Part shown: piece after piece, positions 46,959-55,778 of the stretch
Layout: every line of letters begins with the position of its first letter
How positions within the stretch are numbered: position 1 is the first letter of the stretch
DNA from: Oceanococcus sp041619555
GTDB taxonomy: Bacteria > Pseudomonadota > Gammaproteobacteria > Nevskiales > Oceanococcaceae
Length of the DNA: 64,000 nt
Assembly (NCBI GenBank): GCA_041619555.1
Contig: JBFKDQ010000004.1
Span: forward strand, 46,408 to 110,407
Direction of reading: 5' to 3'
The notes under the pieces: model-generated
The model's database searches: none
What the model saw: only the letters and a program-made list of their open reading frames with translations
Told to the model about the DNA's origin: nothing
Made by a program: the position numbers and the translations under genes

Positions 46959-48989
46959 ATGAACAATCCCCTGCTGGACTGGCGCGGACCGACCCCGCCA
47001 TGGCAAGACATCAGACCGGAGCACCTGCTTCCCGCGATCGAGACCATCGTGGCCGAGAACCGCAGCCTGGTTGCCGACCTGCTCGCGCAGGAGAACCCGG
47101 ACTGGAACGCTCTGATCACCCCGCTGGAAGCGGCGGACAACCGCCTGAGCAAGGCATTTCAGCCTGGCTCGCATCTGCATTCGGTGCAGAACACACCGCA
47201 GTGGCGCGACGCCTACGAAAGCTGCCTGCCCGTGCTGACCGCTTACAGCAGCGAAATGGGCCAGAACCATGCGCTGTTCGAAGCCTATCGGCGGATCGCG
47301 AGCGAGAAACAGCAACTCGATCCGGCCCAGCGCATGCTGCTCGATCATGGCCTGCGGGATTTCAAGCTTTCCGGCGTGGCACTGCCGCCACCGCAGCAGG
47401 AACGCTATCGGGAAATCCAGCAGCGCCTGGCCGAACTGGGCAACCGCTTCGAACGTCAATTGCTGGACGCCACCGACCGCTGGCAATGCCACATCGAAGA
47501 TGAATCCCGCCTTGCCGGCCTGCCGGAATCGGCGCGGCGCATGGCGGCCGCCAAAGCCTCCGACAAGCAGCTTTCGGGCTGGCTTTTCGGCCTGGACTTC
47601 CCCAGTTTCGATGCGGTGATGACGCATGCCGATCAGCGCGATTGGCGCGCCGAGGTCTATCGCGCCTACACCACCCGAGCCTCCGACCAGAGTGCTCCGG
47701 GCGATCTGGACAACGCTCCGCTGATGCGTGAGATCCTCGCGCTGAAAGCCGAGGAAGCCCGTCTGCTCGGCTATGCCAATTTCGCCGAGCTTTCGCTGGC
47801 CAGCAAGATGGCCGAGTCACCGGCCCAGGTCGAGGAGTTTCTGCTCGAACTGGCCGCCAAGGCACGCCCGGCAGCCGAAGCCGAATTGCAGGAGTTGCAG
47901 GCTTTTGCCGCCTCCCTGGGCGGACCGGAAACACTCCAGCCCTGGGACCTGGCCTACTATGCAGAAAAACTGAAACAGCAGCGTTTCGGCCTCGAAGAGG
48001 AACAACTGAAAGCATATTTCGCCCTGCCCCGGGTCCTCGAAGGCCTGTTCGATGCCGCGCAGAAGCTGTTCGGCGCCCGTTTCCGTCAGACTGATCTGCC
48101 GTGCTGGCATGAACACGTGATGGCCTTCGAAGTTCTGGACGAGCAGGGGCAACTGCTGGCCTGGTTTTACCTCGACCCCTATGCGCGCGAGCAGAAGCGT
48201 GGCGGTGCCTGGATGAACGATGTGGCCGGACGCTTCAAAGGGCCCGACGGCCTGCAACTGCCGATTGCCACCCTGACCTGCAACTTCGCCCCACCTTCCG
48301 GCGACCAACCGGCGCTGCTCACCCACAGCGATGCGGTCACCCTGTTCCACGAATTCGGCCATGGGCTGCAGCACATGCTGACCCGAATCGACTACCTCGG
48401 TGTTTCCGGCATCAATGGGGTGCCATGGGATGCGGTCGAACTGCCCAGCCAGTTCATGGAAAACTGGTGCTGGGAGGCGGAATCTCTGGCGCAATTTGCC
48501 CGTCATCACGCCACCGATGAACCCATTCCGACGCAGTGGATCGAACAGATCAGGGCGTCTCGGGTTTTTCATGCCGGGCTGTCGGCCATGCGCCAGATCG
48601 AACTCGCCCTGTTCGATCTGCGCCTGCACCGGGCCGCCGAGGCGCCGGATGTGGAAACCGTGCTGCAACAGGTCCGCGACGAAGTTTCGGTCCTGCGTCC
48701 ACCCATCTGGAATCGTTTTGCCAACAGCTTTTCCCACATCTTCGCAGGCGGCTATGCGGCCGGCTATTACAGCTACAAATGGGCCGAGGTGCTCGCCGCC
48801 GATGCGTTCGAAGCGTTTCGTGAGGTCGGCATCTTCGATGCGGAAATGGGGCAACGCTTCCGCGAATGCATCCTGGAACCCGGCGGCAGCGAGCAGGCCA
48901 TGGAACTGTTCAAGCGCTTTCGCGGCCGCGAACCTTCCGTTGATGCGCTGCTCCGCCAGGATGGTTTGCTCGCAAACGAGGGATCCTGA
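46959..48989 (+). CDS. prlC: Oligopeptidase A (M3 family, PrlC)
   Basis: Cytoplasmic zinc metallopeptidase that degrades signal peptides and other short peptides. The 676-residue protein has the M3 zinc site HEFGH at about residue 464, and the C-terminal GYAAGYYSYKWAEVLAADAFEAF block of the family. A GGAG is 9 nt before the start. The stop is followed immediately by the xthA ATG. Confidence 0.95.
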   Translation: MNNPLLDWRGPTPPWQDIRPEHLLPAIETIVAENRSLVADLLAQENPDWNALITPLEAADNRLSKAFQPGSHLHSVQNTPQWRDAYESCLPVLTAYSSEMGQNHALFEAYRRIASEKQQLDPAQRMLLDHGLRDFKLSGVALPPPQQERYREIQQRLAELGNRFERQLLDATDRWQCHIEDESRLAGLPESARRMAAAKASDKQLSGWLFGLDFPSFDAVMTHADQRDWRAEVYRAYTTRASDQSAPGDLDNAPLMREILALKAEEARLLGYANFAELSLASKMAESPAQVEEFLLELAAKARPAAEAELQELQAFAASLGGPETLQPWDLAYYAEKLKQQRFGLEEEQLKAYFALPRVLEGLFDAAQKLFGARFRQTDLPCWHEHVMAFEVLDEQGQLLAWFYLDPYAREQKRGGAWMNDVAGRFKGPDGLQLPIATLTCNFAPPSGDQPALLTHSDAVTLFHEFGHGLQHMLTRIDYLGVSGINGVPWDAVELPSQFMENWCWEAESLAQFARHHATDEPIPTQWIEQIRASRVFHAGLSAMRQIELALFDLRLHRAAEAPDVETVLQQVRDEVSVLRPPIWNRFANSFSHIFAGGYAAGYYSYKWAEVLAADAFEAFREVGIFDAEMGQRFRECILEPGGSEQAMELFKRFRGREPSVDALLRQDGLLANEGS

Positions 48990-49793
48990 ATGAAAATCGC
49001 CACCTGGAACGTCAACTCGCTCAAGGTACGCCTGCCGCAGGTGCTGCAATGGCTGGCACAAACCCAGCCCGATGTGCTGGCCATTCAGGAAACCAAGCTG
49101 ACCGACGACAAGTTCCCGTTGGATGAGATCAGGGCGGCAGGCTATCAGGCCCTGTTCCATGGCCAGAAAACCTACAACGGCGTCGCGATCCTGTCGCGGC
49201 AAGGCCTCGCCAACAGCTGGACCGGGCTGTCCGACGGCCAGGCCCGTGTGATCACGGCCAGTGTCGGCGATCTGCGGATCATCTGCGCCTACGTGGTCAA
49301 TGGCCAGGCCCTTGGTTCGGAAAAGTTCGCCTACAAGCTGAGCTGGCTGGAGGAGTTGCATACCCGCGTCGAAGCCGAACTGGCCGCGCATCCCCGCCTG
49401 ATCCTGCTCGGCGATTTCAATATCGCGCCGCAGCCCCATGACACCCACGACCCGGCCAGCTGGGAAGGCGGCATCCTGTGCTCGGACGACGAACGCGCCG
49501 CGCTGCGCCGCCTGCTGGAGCTGGGCCTGAACGATCCCTGGCCGCAGCACGAGCACGGCGATGAGACGGCAGCGGACAACAAGGAACGCTTTACCTGGTG
49601 GGACTACCGTGCCGCCGGCTTCCGGCGCAATCTCGGCCTGCGCATCGATCACATTCTCGTCAGCCAGACCCTGCAAGCCCACTGCCTTGATTGTCGCGTC
49701 GATCTGGAACCCCGAGGCTGGGAGCGACCTTCAGACCATGCACCGGTCGTCCTGACGCTCGACCCGGCCATGCAGACGCAGGACGAGGCCTGA
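48990..49793 (+). CDS. xthA: Exodeoxyribonuclease III
   Basis: AP endonuclease/3' exonuclease of base-excision repair. The 267-residue protein has MKIATWNVNSLKVRLPQVLQWL, the metal-binding glutamate in LAIQETKL, GDFNIAP, and the C-terminal RIDHILVSQTL with SDHAPV. The start directly abuts the prlC stop. Confidence 0.96.
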   Translation: MKIATWNVNSLKVRLPQVLQWLAQTQPDVLAIQETKLTDDKFPLDEIRAAGYQALFHGQKTYNGVAILSRQGLANSWTGLSDGQARVITASVGDLRIICAYVVNGQALGSEKFAYKLSWLEELHTRVEAELAAHPRLILLGDFNIAPQPHDTHDPASWEGGILCSDDERAALRRLLELGLNDPWPQHEHGDETAADNKERFTWWDYRAAGFRRNLGLRIDHILVSQTLQAHCLDCRVDLEPRGWERPSDHAPVVLTLDPAMQTQDEA

Positions 49794-49862
49794 TTCACAA
49801 AGGGGACGGACCACAGCACGTCGCCGCAGCAACGGACCACAAGCTTTGCCCACCGGCCTGAC

Positions 49863-49897
49863 GGAGGTTCGGGCGACACGTGACCGCCCGAACCTCC
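49863..49897. terminator. Perfect 13-bp hairpin between convergent xthA and lipoprotein gene
   Basis: GGAGGTTCGGGCG (49863-49875) pairs perfectly with 49885-49897, leaving a 9-nt loop that contains CACGTG. No T run follows on either strand, so a bidirectional stop or stabilising 3' structure is the likely role. The rest of the 130-bp gap holds a 10-bp direct repeat, ACGGACCACA at 49806 and 49832. Confidence 0.5.
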
Positions 49898-49923
49898 CGC
49901 GCACCGGAACGTGTCCCGGCCGC

Positions 49924-52839
49924 TCAATCCGCCGCGCGCTGACGCGGTACCTCGCCCAGGTAATCAGGCACCAGAACCAGGGCGCGTGGCAGGCCATTGA
50001 GATCGCTTAGCGCACTCTGCGCCGAAGGCTGAATCGCAGTGCCGGTCTGGCTCAGCAAGTCGTCATAGCGCAAGACCAGCTTGTAGGCATCATCCAGCAC
50101 GTAAAGACTGGTCCCGTCGAAGGCGATCGCAACCGGATTGCGAATCAGATCGCCGGGGCCGGAGAATATCCGGTCCGCGATCGGTTCGGCGCCACTCACG
50201 CTGGCATTCGCGATGATCACGATCTGGCCGTCATCCTTGTCCGATGCGGAGCCGATATCGGCAAGAATCAGAGAATCACTGACCGCGTCATATACGATGC
50301 CGCGCAGGTTGCTGGTGGCGTCGCTCAGCACGCCGGTCTGCGGATCCACGCGCTGCGGCTTGAGAATGAAACTCGGATCGGGATTGGACGGATACAGCAC
50401 GTCGAAATTACGAAATACCGCAACATAGCCATTTTGCATCGCGACATACAGGTCGCCACTGCCCGGATCGAAGTCCAGCCCCCAGGGCAGACCCATGTCG
50501 AACTCGAAACTGAGAGTCGAAATCGCGACCTGATCCAGGCGTTCTCCGGTCCCGCAGGTGCTGAATATCTCAAGCTCGGTGAAGTTGCCGCTGGACTCTG
50601 TCGGCGCCGCATCCGTGATGAACAGCAGGCCCAGATCTTCTGCGATATCGACCCCGCGCGGCGCCTGCAGATGGGGATCATCTTCGCTGCCGGACGCGGC
50701 CTGCCAATGGCGATCACGAGTGCTGCGGTAGCCATCATGCAGGTTGAACGCGTCCTGCGATGAGCTCATCCGCTGCAACAGGCGGTTGATCACGGTCACT
50801 GCCCCGGATTCGCCACTTTCCAAAGACGAGTCCCCCGGCCCCTGCAGTTGCCGTGTCGTGGTGTTCAGCAGATAGGCGTCGCCGTTGACATCCAGCACCA
50901 TGCCATAAGCCCTGGTCCCGTGCGCGGACGCAAAATAAGCCTCGATGGCGTCATTCCCCAGGGTCGGAGCCAGCCTGGCGATGCCGTAGTTGATCCCGCT
51001 CTGAAACCCGACCAGCACCGCCGCAATTGGCGCCGGCTGACGCAGATCGGTCACGCCAAAGCGAGCCGGCGGATTCAATATCTCCAGCGCCAGAGATTCC
51101 GGGCCATCCACTTCGATGCGCCGCAGTGGCGGCGTGTCCGCAGGCGCGAACTTGAAAATGTCGGCAAATACCAGCACCGCATTGTTGGCCTTTTCCGCCA
51201 CCAGAAGATCACGCCCGTTGATCTGCACATCCACCGGATTGCCGAGCCCCGTGGCCGGGCCTTCCCGCACCCATTGTGGCGCCGACTTGCCGCTCAGCAA
51301 TCTGGCATTGCTGAAGACGTAAATGGCACCATCCGCATCGTCCTGCTCCGCACCGATGTCGCTGACCACCAGCCGATCGCCCAGCGCCTCGTGGGCAATG
51401 CCGTGCAAGTTGCGACCGCGCACCTGACCCTGTGAGTCGACGATCTGAATGGTGCGACTGACGGCGGCAGATTCACCCGCCTCCAGCCTGTCCAGAAATC
51501 CATCGAGAACCTGTATCGCACCGCTGGTGCTCGCGACATAGAGAATGTCGCGATCCTCATCGTAGGCGACATCCCATGGATCCGCTCCCAGGCTGACGGT
51601 GGCGAAGGCTGAAACATTGCCCTCTGCCGCACTGCCAAACACCTTGATGTTGCGACTGGCGAAATTGGCGACTATGAGAAAACCGCGTCGGTACGCATAG
51701 GTCACGCCTTTGCCCCCCGGCATCCGGCCCAGTCCAGGATTGTTACTTTCGAGCAGGCCGGGGACAGAATAAGCGCCACGAATGTCCCGGTCGATCACAT
51801 GATCCTCGAACCGCGCATCGGTCAATCGCCGGCCGATCCGGCAGAGGTGAGACAGCCCGCCGGTCATGTCCTGCGTGCCATCCGGCCGGGCATCATCCAC
51901 ATCGTCATCATCATCGCCGACATGCACGGCATTGCCCGCCAGGTCGAGCGCCAGACCTTCGTTGTCCAGAGATTCAAAACGCCGCTCATACACGTAGTTC
52001 ATCATTCCGGGCGCCTGCTCCACGAACTTGTGGATATCGTTCTGCGTGGCCGCAGAGTTGAGGGCGACATAAAGATTGGTCGGGCCCGCAAGCCGAGGCA
52101 TCGGCCGCACCGCGACACGGACACTGTCGCTGGAGATCACCACCCCGTTACCGCCAAGGCGCACATCCACCGAAAAATCCAGAATTCTGTTCGCGATCGG
52201 ATTTTCGGGATCCGCATCCGGCGCGATGAATTGCGCCTGCGCCGAATCGGCCCCGCTCAGACTGACCTCCGGGCCACCGATCTGGCGCCAGCGATACACC
52301 AGATTATCAAGCACCGGATCGACCAGAGCCTGCAATTGCACCACATCGCCCGCATCGACTTCCTGGTCGGCACCTGCGGACACCGCGGTCTGATTGCCAC
52401 CTGGGCCGCTGGATGGCGAAATCCGGATCTCCACCTGGCGCGAAACCTCGTTCACGCCATCGGAAACCAGGACCTGAAGGGTCACAACCCCGCCCTCGCC
52501 CAGCTCCGCATTACCTGGCAAGGCAAACGCGGTGGTGAACGAGAATGGCGAGCGCAGGACGATCCTCGGCCCCAGCAGTTGCACCCAGGCCACCGTGAGA
52601 TTGGCGCCATTGACCAGCCCCGGACTGTCCGGATCCACAGCAAAAACCGTCGCGGTCACCGTTTCGGTTTCACCGACCCTCACGTCATGACCAGGACTGA
52701 TCTCCACGGACTGAATTTCCGGCGGCTGGCTGTTGCTCTTTTGTCCAGCGCCACTGTTGGAACCACTGCATGCCGCCAGCGCAACCAGCGCGACACAGCT
52801 TGCAAGCACGGCAATACGCCGCATGTCATGCATGTTCAT
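49924..52839 (-). CDS. Large lipoprotein with Ig/PKD-like and beta-propeller-like regions
   Basis: 971 residues from the ATG at 52839, preceded by GGGGGA. A lipoprotein signal ends in LAAC with Cys24, followed by S and G, so outer-membrane sorting is likely. The first part (about residues 40-245) looks like two Ig/PKD-type beta-sandwich domains, including AGADQEVDAGDVVQLQALVD and YRWRQIGGPEVSLSGAD. From about residue 290 to the end there are repeated NHL/SMP-30-like blades (DPWDVAYDEDRDILYVAS, PWGLDFDPGSGDLYVAM, NPVAIAFDGTSLYVLDD). An acidic stretch DDDDDVDD follows HVG. It is monocistronic. The function is unknown; binding of a carbohydrate, protein or cation at the surface is possible. Confidence 0.8.
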   Translation of the reverse strand: MNMHDMRRIAVLASCVALVALAACSGSNSGAGQKSNSQPPEIQSVEISPGHDVRVGETETVTATVFAVDPDSPGLVNGANLTVAWVQLLGPRIVLRSPFSFTTAFALPGNAELGEGGVVTLQVLVSDGVNEVSRQVEIRISPSSGPGGNQTAVSAGADQEVDAGDVVQLQALVDPVLDNLVYRWRQIGGPEVSLSGADSAQAQFIAPDADPENPIANRILDFSVDVRLGGNGVVISSDSVRVAVRPMPRLAGPTNLYVALNSAATQNDIHKFVEQAPGMMNYVYERRFESLDNEGLALDLAGNAVHVGDDDDDVDDARPDGTQDMTGGLSHLCRIGRRLTDARFEDHVIDRDIRGAYSVPGLLESNNPGLGRMPGGKGVTYAYRRGFLIVANFASRNIKVFGSAAEGNVSAFATVSLGADPWDVAYDEDRDILYVASTSGAIQVLDGFLDRLEAGESAAVSRTIQIVDSQGQVRGRNLHGIAHEALGDRLVVSDIGAEQDDADGAIYVFSNARLLSGKSAPQWVREGPATGLGNPVDVQINGRDLLVAEKANNAVLVFADIFKFAPADTPPLRRIEVDGPESLALEILNPPARFGVTDLRQPAPIAAVLVGFQSGINYGIARLAPTLGNDAIEAYFASAHGTRAYGMVLDVNGDAYLLNTTTRQLQGPGDSSLESGESGAVTVINRLLQRMSSSQDAFNLHDGYRSTRDRHWQAASGSEDDPHLQAPRGVDIAEDLGLLFITDAAPTESSGNFTELEIFSTCGTGERLDQVAISTLSFEFDMGLPWGLDFDPGSGDLYVAMQNGYVAVFRNFDVLYPSNPDPSFILKPQRVDPQTGVLSDATSNLRGIVYDAVSDSLILADIGSASDKDDGQIVIIANASVSGAEPIADRIFSGPGDLIRNPVAIAFDGTSLYVLDDAYKLVLRYDDLLSQTGTAIQPSAQSALSDLNGLPRALVLVPDYLGEVPRQRAAD

Positions 52840-53493
52840 CTGCCCATCCCCCGTGGTCATTGCCACGTTTTTTGATCCAAGAACTTCTTGTCTTTACCGC
52901 GCCAAACCCAAGCAAAATTCAGCTCAAACAGTTGCTTCCGTACTCGGCGATCAGCGGCTTGCTTCCTCCGCCAAGGCCAGGCCTGCACGCCTGTTGCAAT
53001 CGTCCACCCTCTCCATACGGCCTCCTTCCTGACCCTCAACTCAAAGTCGACGTCCTGTCGGCCATGCCGGCGCACGAACCAGCGCGGACGCACCACTTCA
53101 TTGCGATGACCGGCAAGCCGCTCGGAACATCACCATCACGCAGCGGCGCTTGCCGGTGCGCGCCGCCTAGGTGGTGCGTCCCCATGAACGCCCATGCACG
53201 CACTCTAATGCATTTGGTCGATTTTGCGCAAATGTAGTCTTCTCTGGGCAAATTGACAAAAATGCCACCACCAAGATCAAAGGCTATACAAGGGAAAGTG
53301 TGCGCTTTCGCATGGCCGCTCACGGGCATGGAGCCGCCGCGTCAAGGCCAGCGGCGCGCCCCCGTCGTCGTCGGCAATGATCCGAGTGTGAGCAGGGCCA
53401 TTCCTGCGGGATCCCGCATCGGCGAAATGCACGAAATCTTCAGGCCGTGCCTCGCAGTTCAGAAGGTCGCGCCCCGTGCCGAAATCAGCGCCG
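52840..53493. other. Noncoding spacer between lipoprotein gene and tetR-like gene
   Basis: 654 bp with no supportable gene. It contains the nested inverted-repeat element at 53086-53181 and a CATTTG/CAAATG pair 12 bp apart (53211-53234). A near-palindrome CAAGAACTTCTTG lies near 52878, just upstream of the lipoprotein start. Open frames here are short, lack ribosome-binding sites and share no recognisable motif. Confidence 0.6.
53086..53181. repeat. Nested inverted-repeat element (long stem-loop)
   Basis: Outer arms GGACGCACCAC (53086-53096) and GTGGTGCGTCC (53171-53181) are perfect 11-bp inverted repeats. Inside them, 53109-53122 pairs with 53142-53157 as a 14-bp stem with one 2-nt bulge, around a 19-nt loop. 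The layout fits a MITE-like or REP-like element or a structured RNA. No target-site duplication is obvious. Confidence 0.65.
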
Positions 53494-54093
53494 CTACATG
53501 ACGACGGAGACGACCATCTTCTCCAGATACGCCTTCTTCTGTTCTTCGGTCTCGCCGGAAATGCCGAAAAAGCCGTAGGAAATGATCTGGTGCATCAGCC
53601 AGCCGACCACATCCGCAATGTGGATGCCTTCCTTCAGCACCTGCCCCGCTGGATCAGCGAGCAGGAATTTTTCCAGCATGGTCGAGGTGATCTCTGAAAA
53701 ATAGGCCCGCGTCAGCTTTGCGAAGGTCTCGACATTTTTCGCATCCATCACGATGGCGTAGCGTGGATCTTCACGCAGCCGGGTGATGATCTGATAGAGC
53801 GCATCCGTGAAGCTCTGCCGACTCACCGTATTGCCTGCGGTCTCGCGAATGATGTCGCGGGTGATGTCCTGCATCAGGCTCATCATCACATCGGTGATGA
53901 GTTCCTGCTTGCTGTCGAAGTAGCGATAGATGGTGGCGCGATTGCAGCCGAGCTTCTCCGCCAGCGCCTCGAAGCGGAACTTGCGGAAGCCATCGCCGGC
54001 CATGAGCTCGATGGCCGCATCGACCATGCCTTGCTTCACTGCGGCGTATTCGCGGGTGTCGGCTTTTGCCTTGCGGTTGTTCGCTTGTTTCAT
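53494..54093 (-). CDS. TetR/AcrR family transcriptional regulator
   Basis: N-terminal TetR helix-turn-helix (VDAAIELMAGDGFRKFRFEALAEKLGCNRATIYRYFDSKQELI) followed by an all-helical ligand domain. The start at 54093 (MKQANNRKAK) gives 199 residues; an in-frame ATG at 54132 would add 13. It is divergent from the P450 gene and probably controls it and itself through the palindrome at 54188-54209. The ligand is unknown; a fatty acid or hydrophobic effector would suit the neighbours. Confidence 0.9.
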   Translation of the reverse strand: MKQANNRKAKADTREYAAVKQGMVDAAIELMAGDGFRKFRFEALAEKLGCNRATIYRYFDSKQELITDVMMSLMQDITRDIIRETAGNTVSRQSFTDALYQIITRLREDPRYAIVMDAKNVETFAKLTRAYFSEITSTMLEKFLLADPAGQVLKEGIHIADVVGWLMHQIISYGFFGISGETEEQKKAYLEKMVVSVVM

Positions 54094-54153
54094 CGTCGCT
54101 GCGCTCGCGATGGCTGTGGTCAGTCTGCACATGGCCTGAAATCGGGCCAGCTC

Positions 54154-54182
54154 TTGACGAGACCTTACTACCAGACTACCTT
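54154..54182 (+). promoter_or_regulatory. Candidate promoter of the P450 gene
   Basis: TTGACG (54154-54159, five of six), 17-bp spacer, TACCTT (54177-54182, three of six). The predicted start point falls at about 54189, inside the palindrome at 54188-54209, which would let the divergent TetR protein block it. The -10 match is weak. Confidence 0.35.
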
Positions 54183-54187
54183 GCCTA

Positions 54188-54209
54188 CAACAAAAAATGA
54201 TTTATGTTG
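54188..54209. promoter_or_regulatory. Imperfect palindrome, candidate TetR operator
   Basis: The 22-bp sequence has arms CAACA-x-AAA and TTT-x-TGTTG around a 4-bp centre. It lies in the divergent region between the tetR-like gene and the P450 start. Size and symmetry fit TetR-family operators; binding is inferred. Confidence 0.5.
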
Positions 54210-54255
54210 CAAGACGGAAGCGAATGCCTTGCCGCAAGCTGACGAGGAAGAGGCG

Positions 54256-55650
54256 ATGCTGGAAGAAGTAACGACGGGCCCGGCGCCAGCGCAATGCCCC
54301 CATGGGGCTCAGGCGGCGAAGCAGTTCAAGACCGGGACAGGCCAGGGCAAACGTCCGCCGCGGATCAAGGCCGCGCCGATTGTCGGGCCGCTGCGGCAGT
54401 TCACCGGCGACGTGCTGGCGTTCCTGAACGCCACCCGCAAGACCTACGGCGATGCTTTCCGCTTCCGGATTCTGGGCATGGAAATGACCTGTCTGTGCGG
54501 TCAGGAGGCCATCGATCTGCTGGAGACCGATGAACTGCTGAGCACCACCGACTCCATGGAAGTGCTGATGAAGGCGGTGAACAGCCGTCTGCCCGGCACC
54601 TTTGACGGCCCGAATCACAAGTTCTACCGCAATATCCACAGCCGTTTCCTGAACCGTGGCCTGGAACGGGAGAGACGCGATGAAGTCTATGACTGCGTGA
54701 GCCGCCATGCCGAGCGGTGGCAACCGGGCGATGAGTTCGATCCGCTGAAAGAATCCCAGTCGCAGACCGTGGACGTCCTGTCCAATGTGCTCAATGGCGA
54801 GCCGTTTCCGTTTTCCAGCAAAGACCTGTCCACCGTCGTCCACACGCTGATTTTTGCCACCTACGGACATGTGCCGATGTGGCTGGCCCTGAACAACCCC
54901 TTCTATCGGGCCGCGCAGAAGCGGATGAACGAAAACTCGCTAAAACTCGTGGCCCGGGTGCGCAAGGACCCGGCGCTCCGGGCCAGCACCCTGGTCGGAC
55001 AATATCTGGAATATCCCCCGCCCGATGAACTGGGCAACTGGGACGATGACGACCTGAAGATCGTGCCCATCGCCGCCTACCTGGCCGGCTTCGATACCGT
55101 GGCCTCGGCAGCCGCCTTCATGCTGTATCAGTTGCTGAGCCACCCTGACTGCCTGCAGAAAGTGAGGCAGGAGTACCAGCAGTTGGCGGCCGAGGCGGAC
55201 GGCCCGATCGATCCGATGAAACAGAAGTATCTACGCGCCTGTTTTCAGGAAACCACCCGGATCAACCCGCCGGGCGGCCTGGTCATCCGCTATGCCACGC
55301 AGGATTTCCAATTCAAGGGCTACACCATCCGCAAAGGGGATGAGGTCCTGGTCCAGATTTCCAGCCATCACATGGATGAAGACCTGTTTCCCGAACCGCG
55401 GAAATTCGACCCCGAACGTTTCCTGTCCGAGGACGCCACCACTCTCAAACGCTGCGTGCTCGCCTTCGGTTCGGGAGCGCACCGCTGCACCGGCGCGATG
55501 ATCGGTCCGCTGTTCTGCCAGGAGATGGTGTCCTACTGGGTCAACCACTTCGACCTGGAACTCGTGCCGAAACATGCCACACCCAGGGTCGTGGCCCTGC
55601 CGTTCACGCAGCCATTGGGCCTGCGCGTCAAGGTAGTGGGACGTCGCTAG
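54256..55650 (+). CDS. Cytochrome P450
   Basis: Heme-thiolate monooxygenase, 464 residues from the ATG at 54256 (AGGA 8 nt upstream). It has the I-helix oxygen motif AGFDT at 277-281, the K-helix ExxR E332/R335, and the heme loop FGSGAHRCTG with the thiolate Cys411. No membrane anchor or fused reductase is present, so it needs external electron donors, and none is encoded beside it. A hydrophobic lipid substrate is plausible given the neighbours, but the family number cannot be assigned from sequence alone. Confidence 0.93.
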   Translation: MLEEVTTGPAPAQCPHGAQAAKQFKTGTGQGKRPPRIKAAPIVGPLRQFTGDVLAFLNATRKTYGDAFRFRILGMEMTCLCGQEAIDLLETDELLSTTDSMEVLMKAVNSRLPGTFDGPNHKFYRNIHSRFLNRGLERERRDEVYDCVSRHAERWQPGDEFDPLKESQSQTVDVLSNVLNGEPFPFSSKDLSTVVHTLIFATYGHVPMWLALNNPFYRAAQKRMNENSLKLVARVRKDPALRASTLVGQYLEYPPPDELGNWDDDDLKIVPIAAYLAGFDTVASAAAFMLYQLLSHPDCLQKVRQEYQQLAAEADGPIDPMKQKYLRACFQETTRINPPGGLVIRYATQDFQFKGYTIRKGDEVLVQISSHHMDEDLFPEPRKFDPERFLSEDATTLKRCVLAFGSGAHRCTGAMIGPLFCQEMVSYWVNHFDLELVPKHATPRVVALPFTQPLGLRVKVVGRR

Positions 55651-55778
55651 GACGCCCGGAACGCACCTGACCTGAGCTTGTTGCTCACCTACTCCTGCAA
55701 GGCGGCAGGCCTCCATTCCCCGGAGCCTGGCTTTGATCGATCCTGACGATCGCCGCTTCGCGCAACAGGGCCGTCTGC

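Noticed and set aside
47817..49682. 621-codon minus-strand open frame opposite prlC and xthA
   Set aside because: Shadow of two well-supported plus-strand enzymes with intact catalytic motifs.
52857..53096. 79-codon minus-strand frame just upstream of the lipoprotein gene
   Set aside because: GTG start lying in the inverted-repeat arm, no ribosome-binding site, unusual W/R/K-rich composition and no known motif.
53253..53290. TTGACA followed by TATACA on the plus strand in the gene-free spacer
   Set aside because: The spacer is 26 bp, too long for a sigma70 promoter, and no plus-strand gene follows before the convergent tetR-like gene.
55651..55778. Possible terminator hairpin (CAGGCCTCC/GGAGCCTGG) between convergent P450 and hydroxylase genes
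   Set aside because: The stem needs a mismatch or bulge and the T run is only three bases, so the support is too weak to list as a feature.
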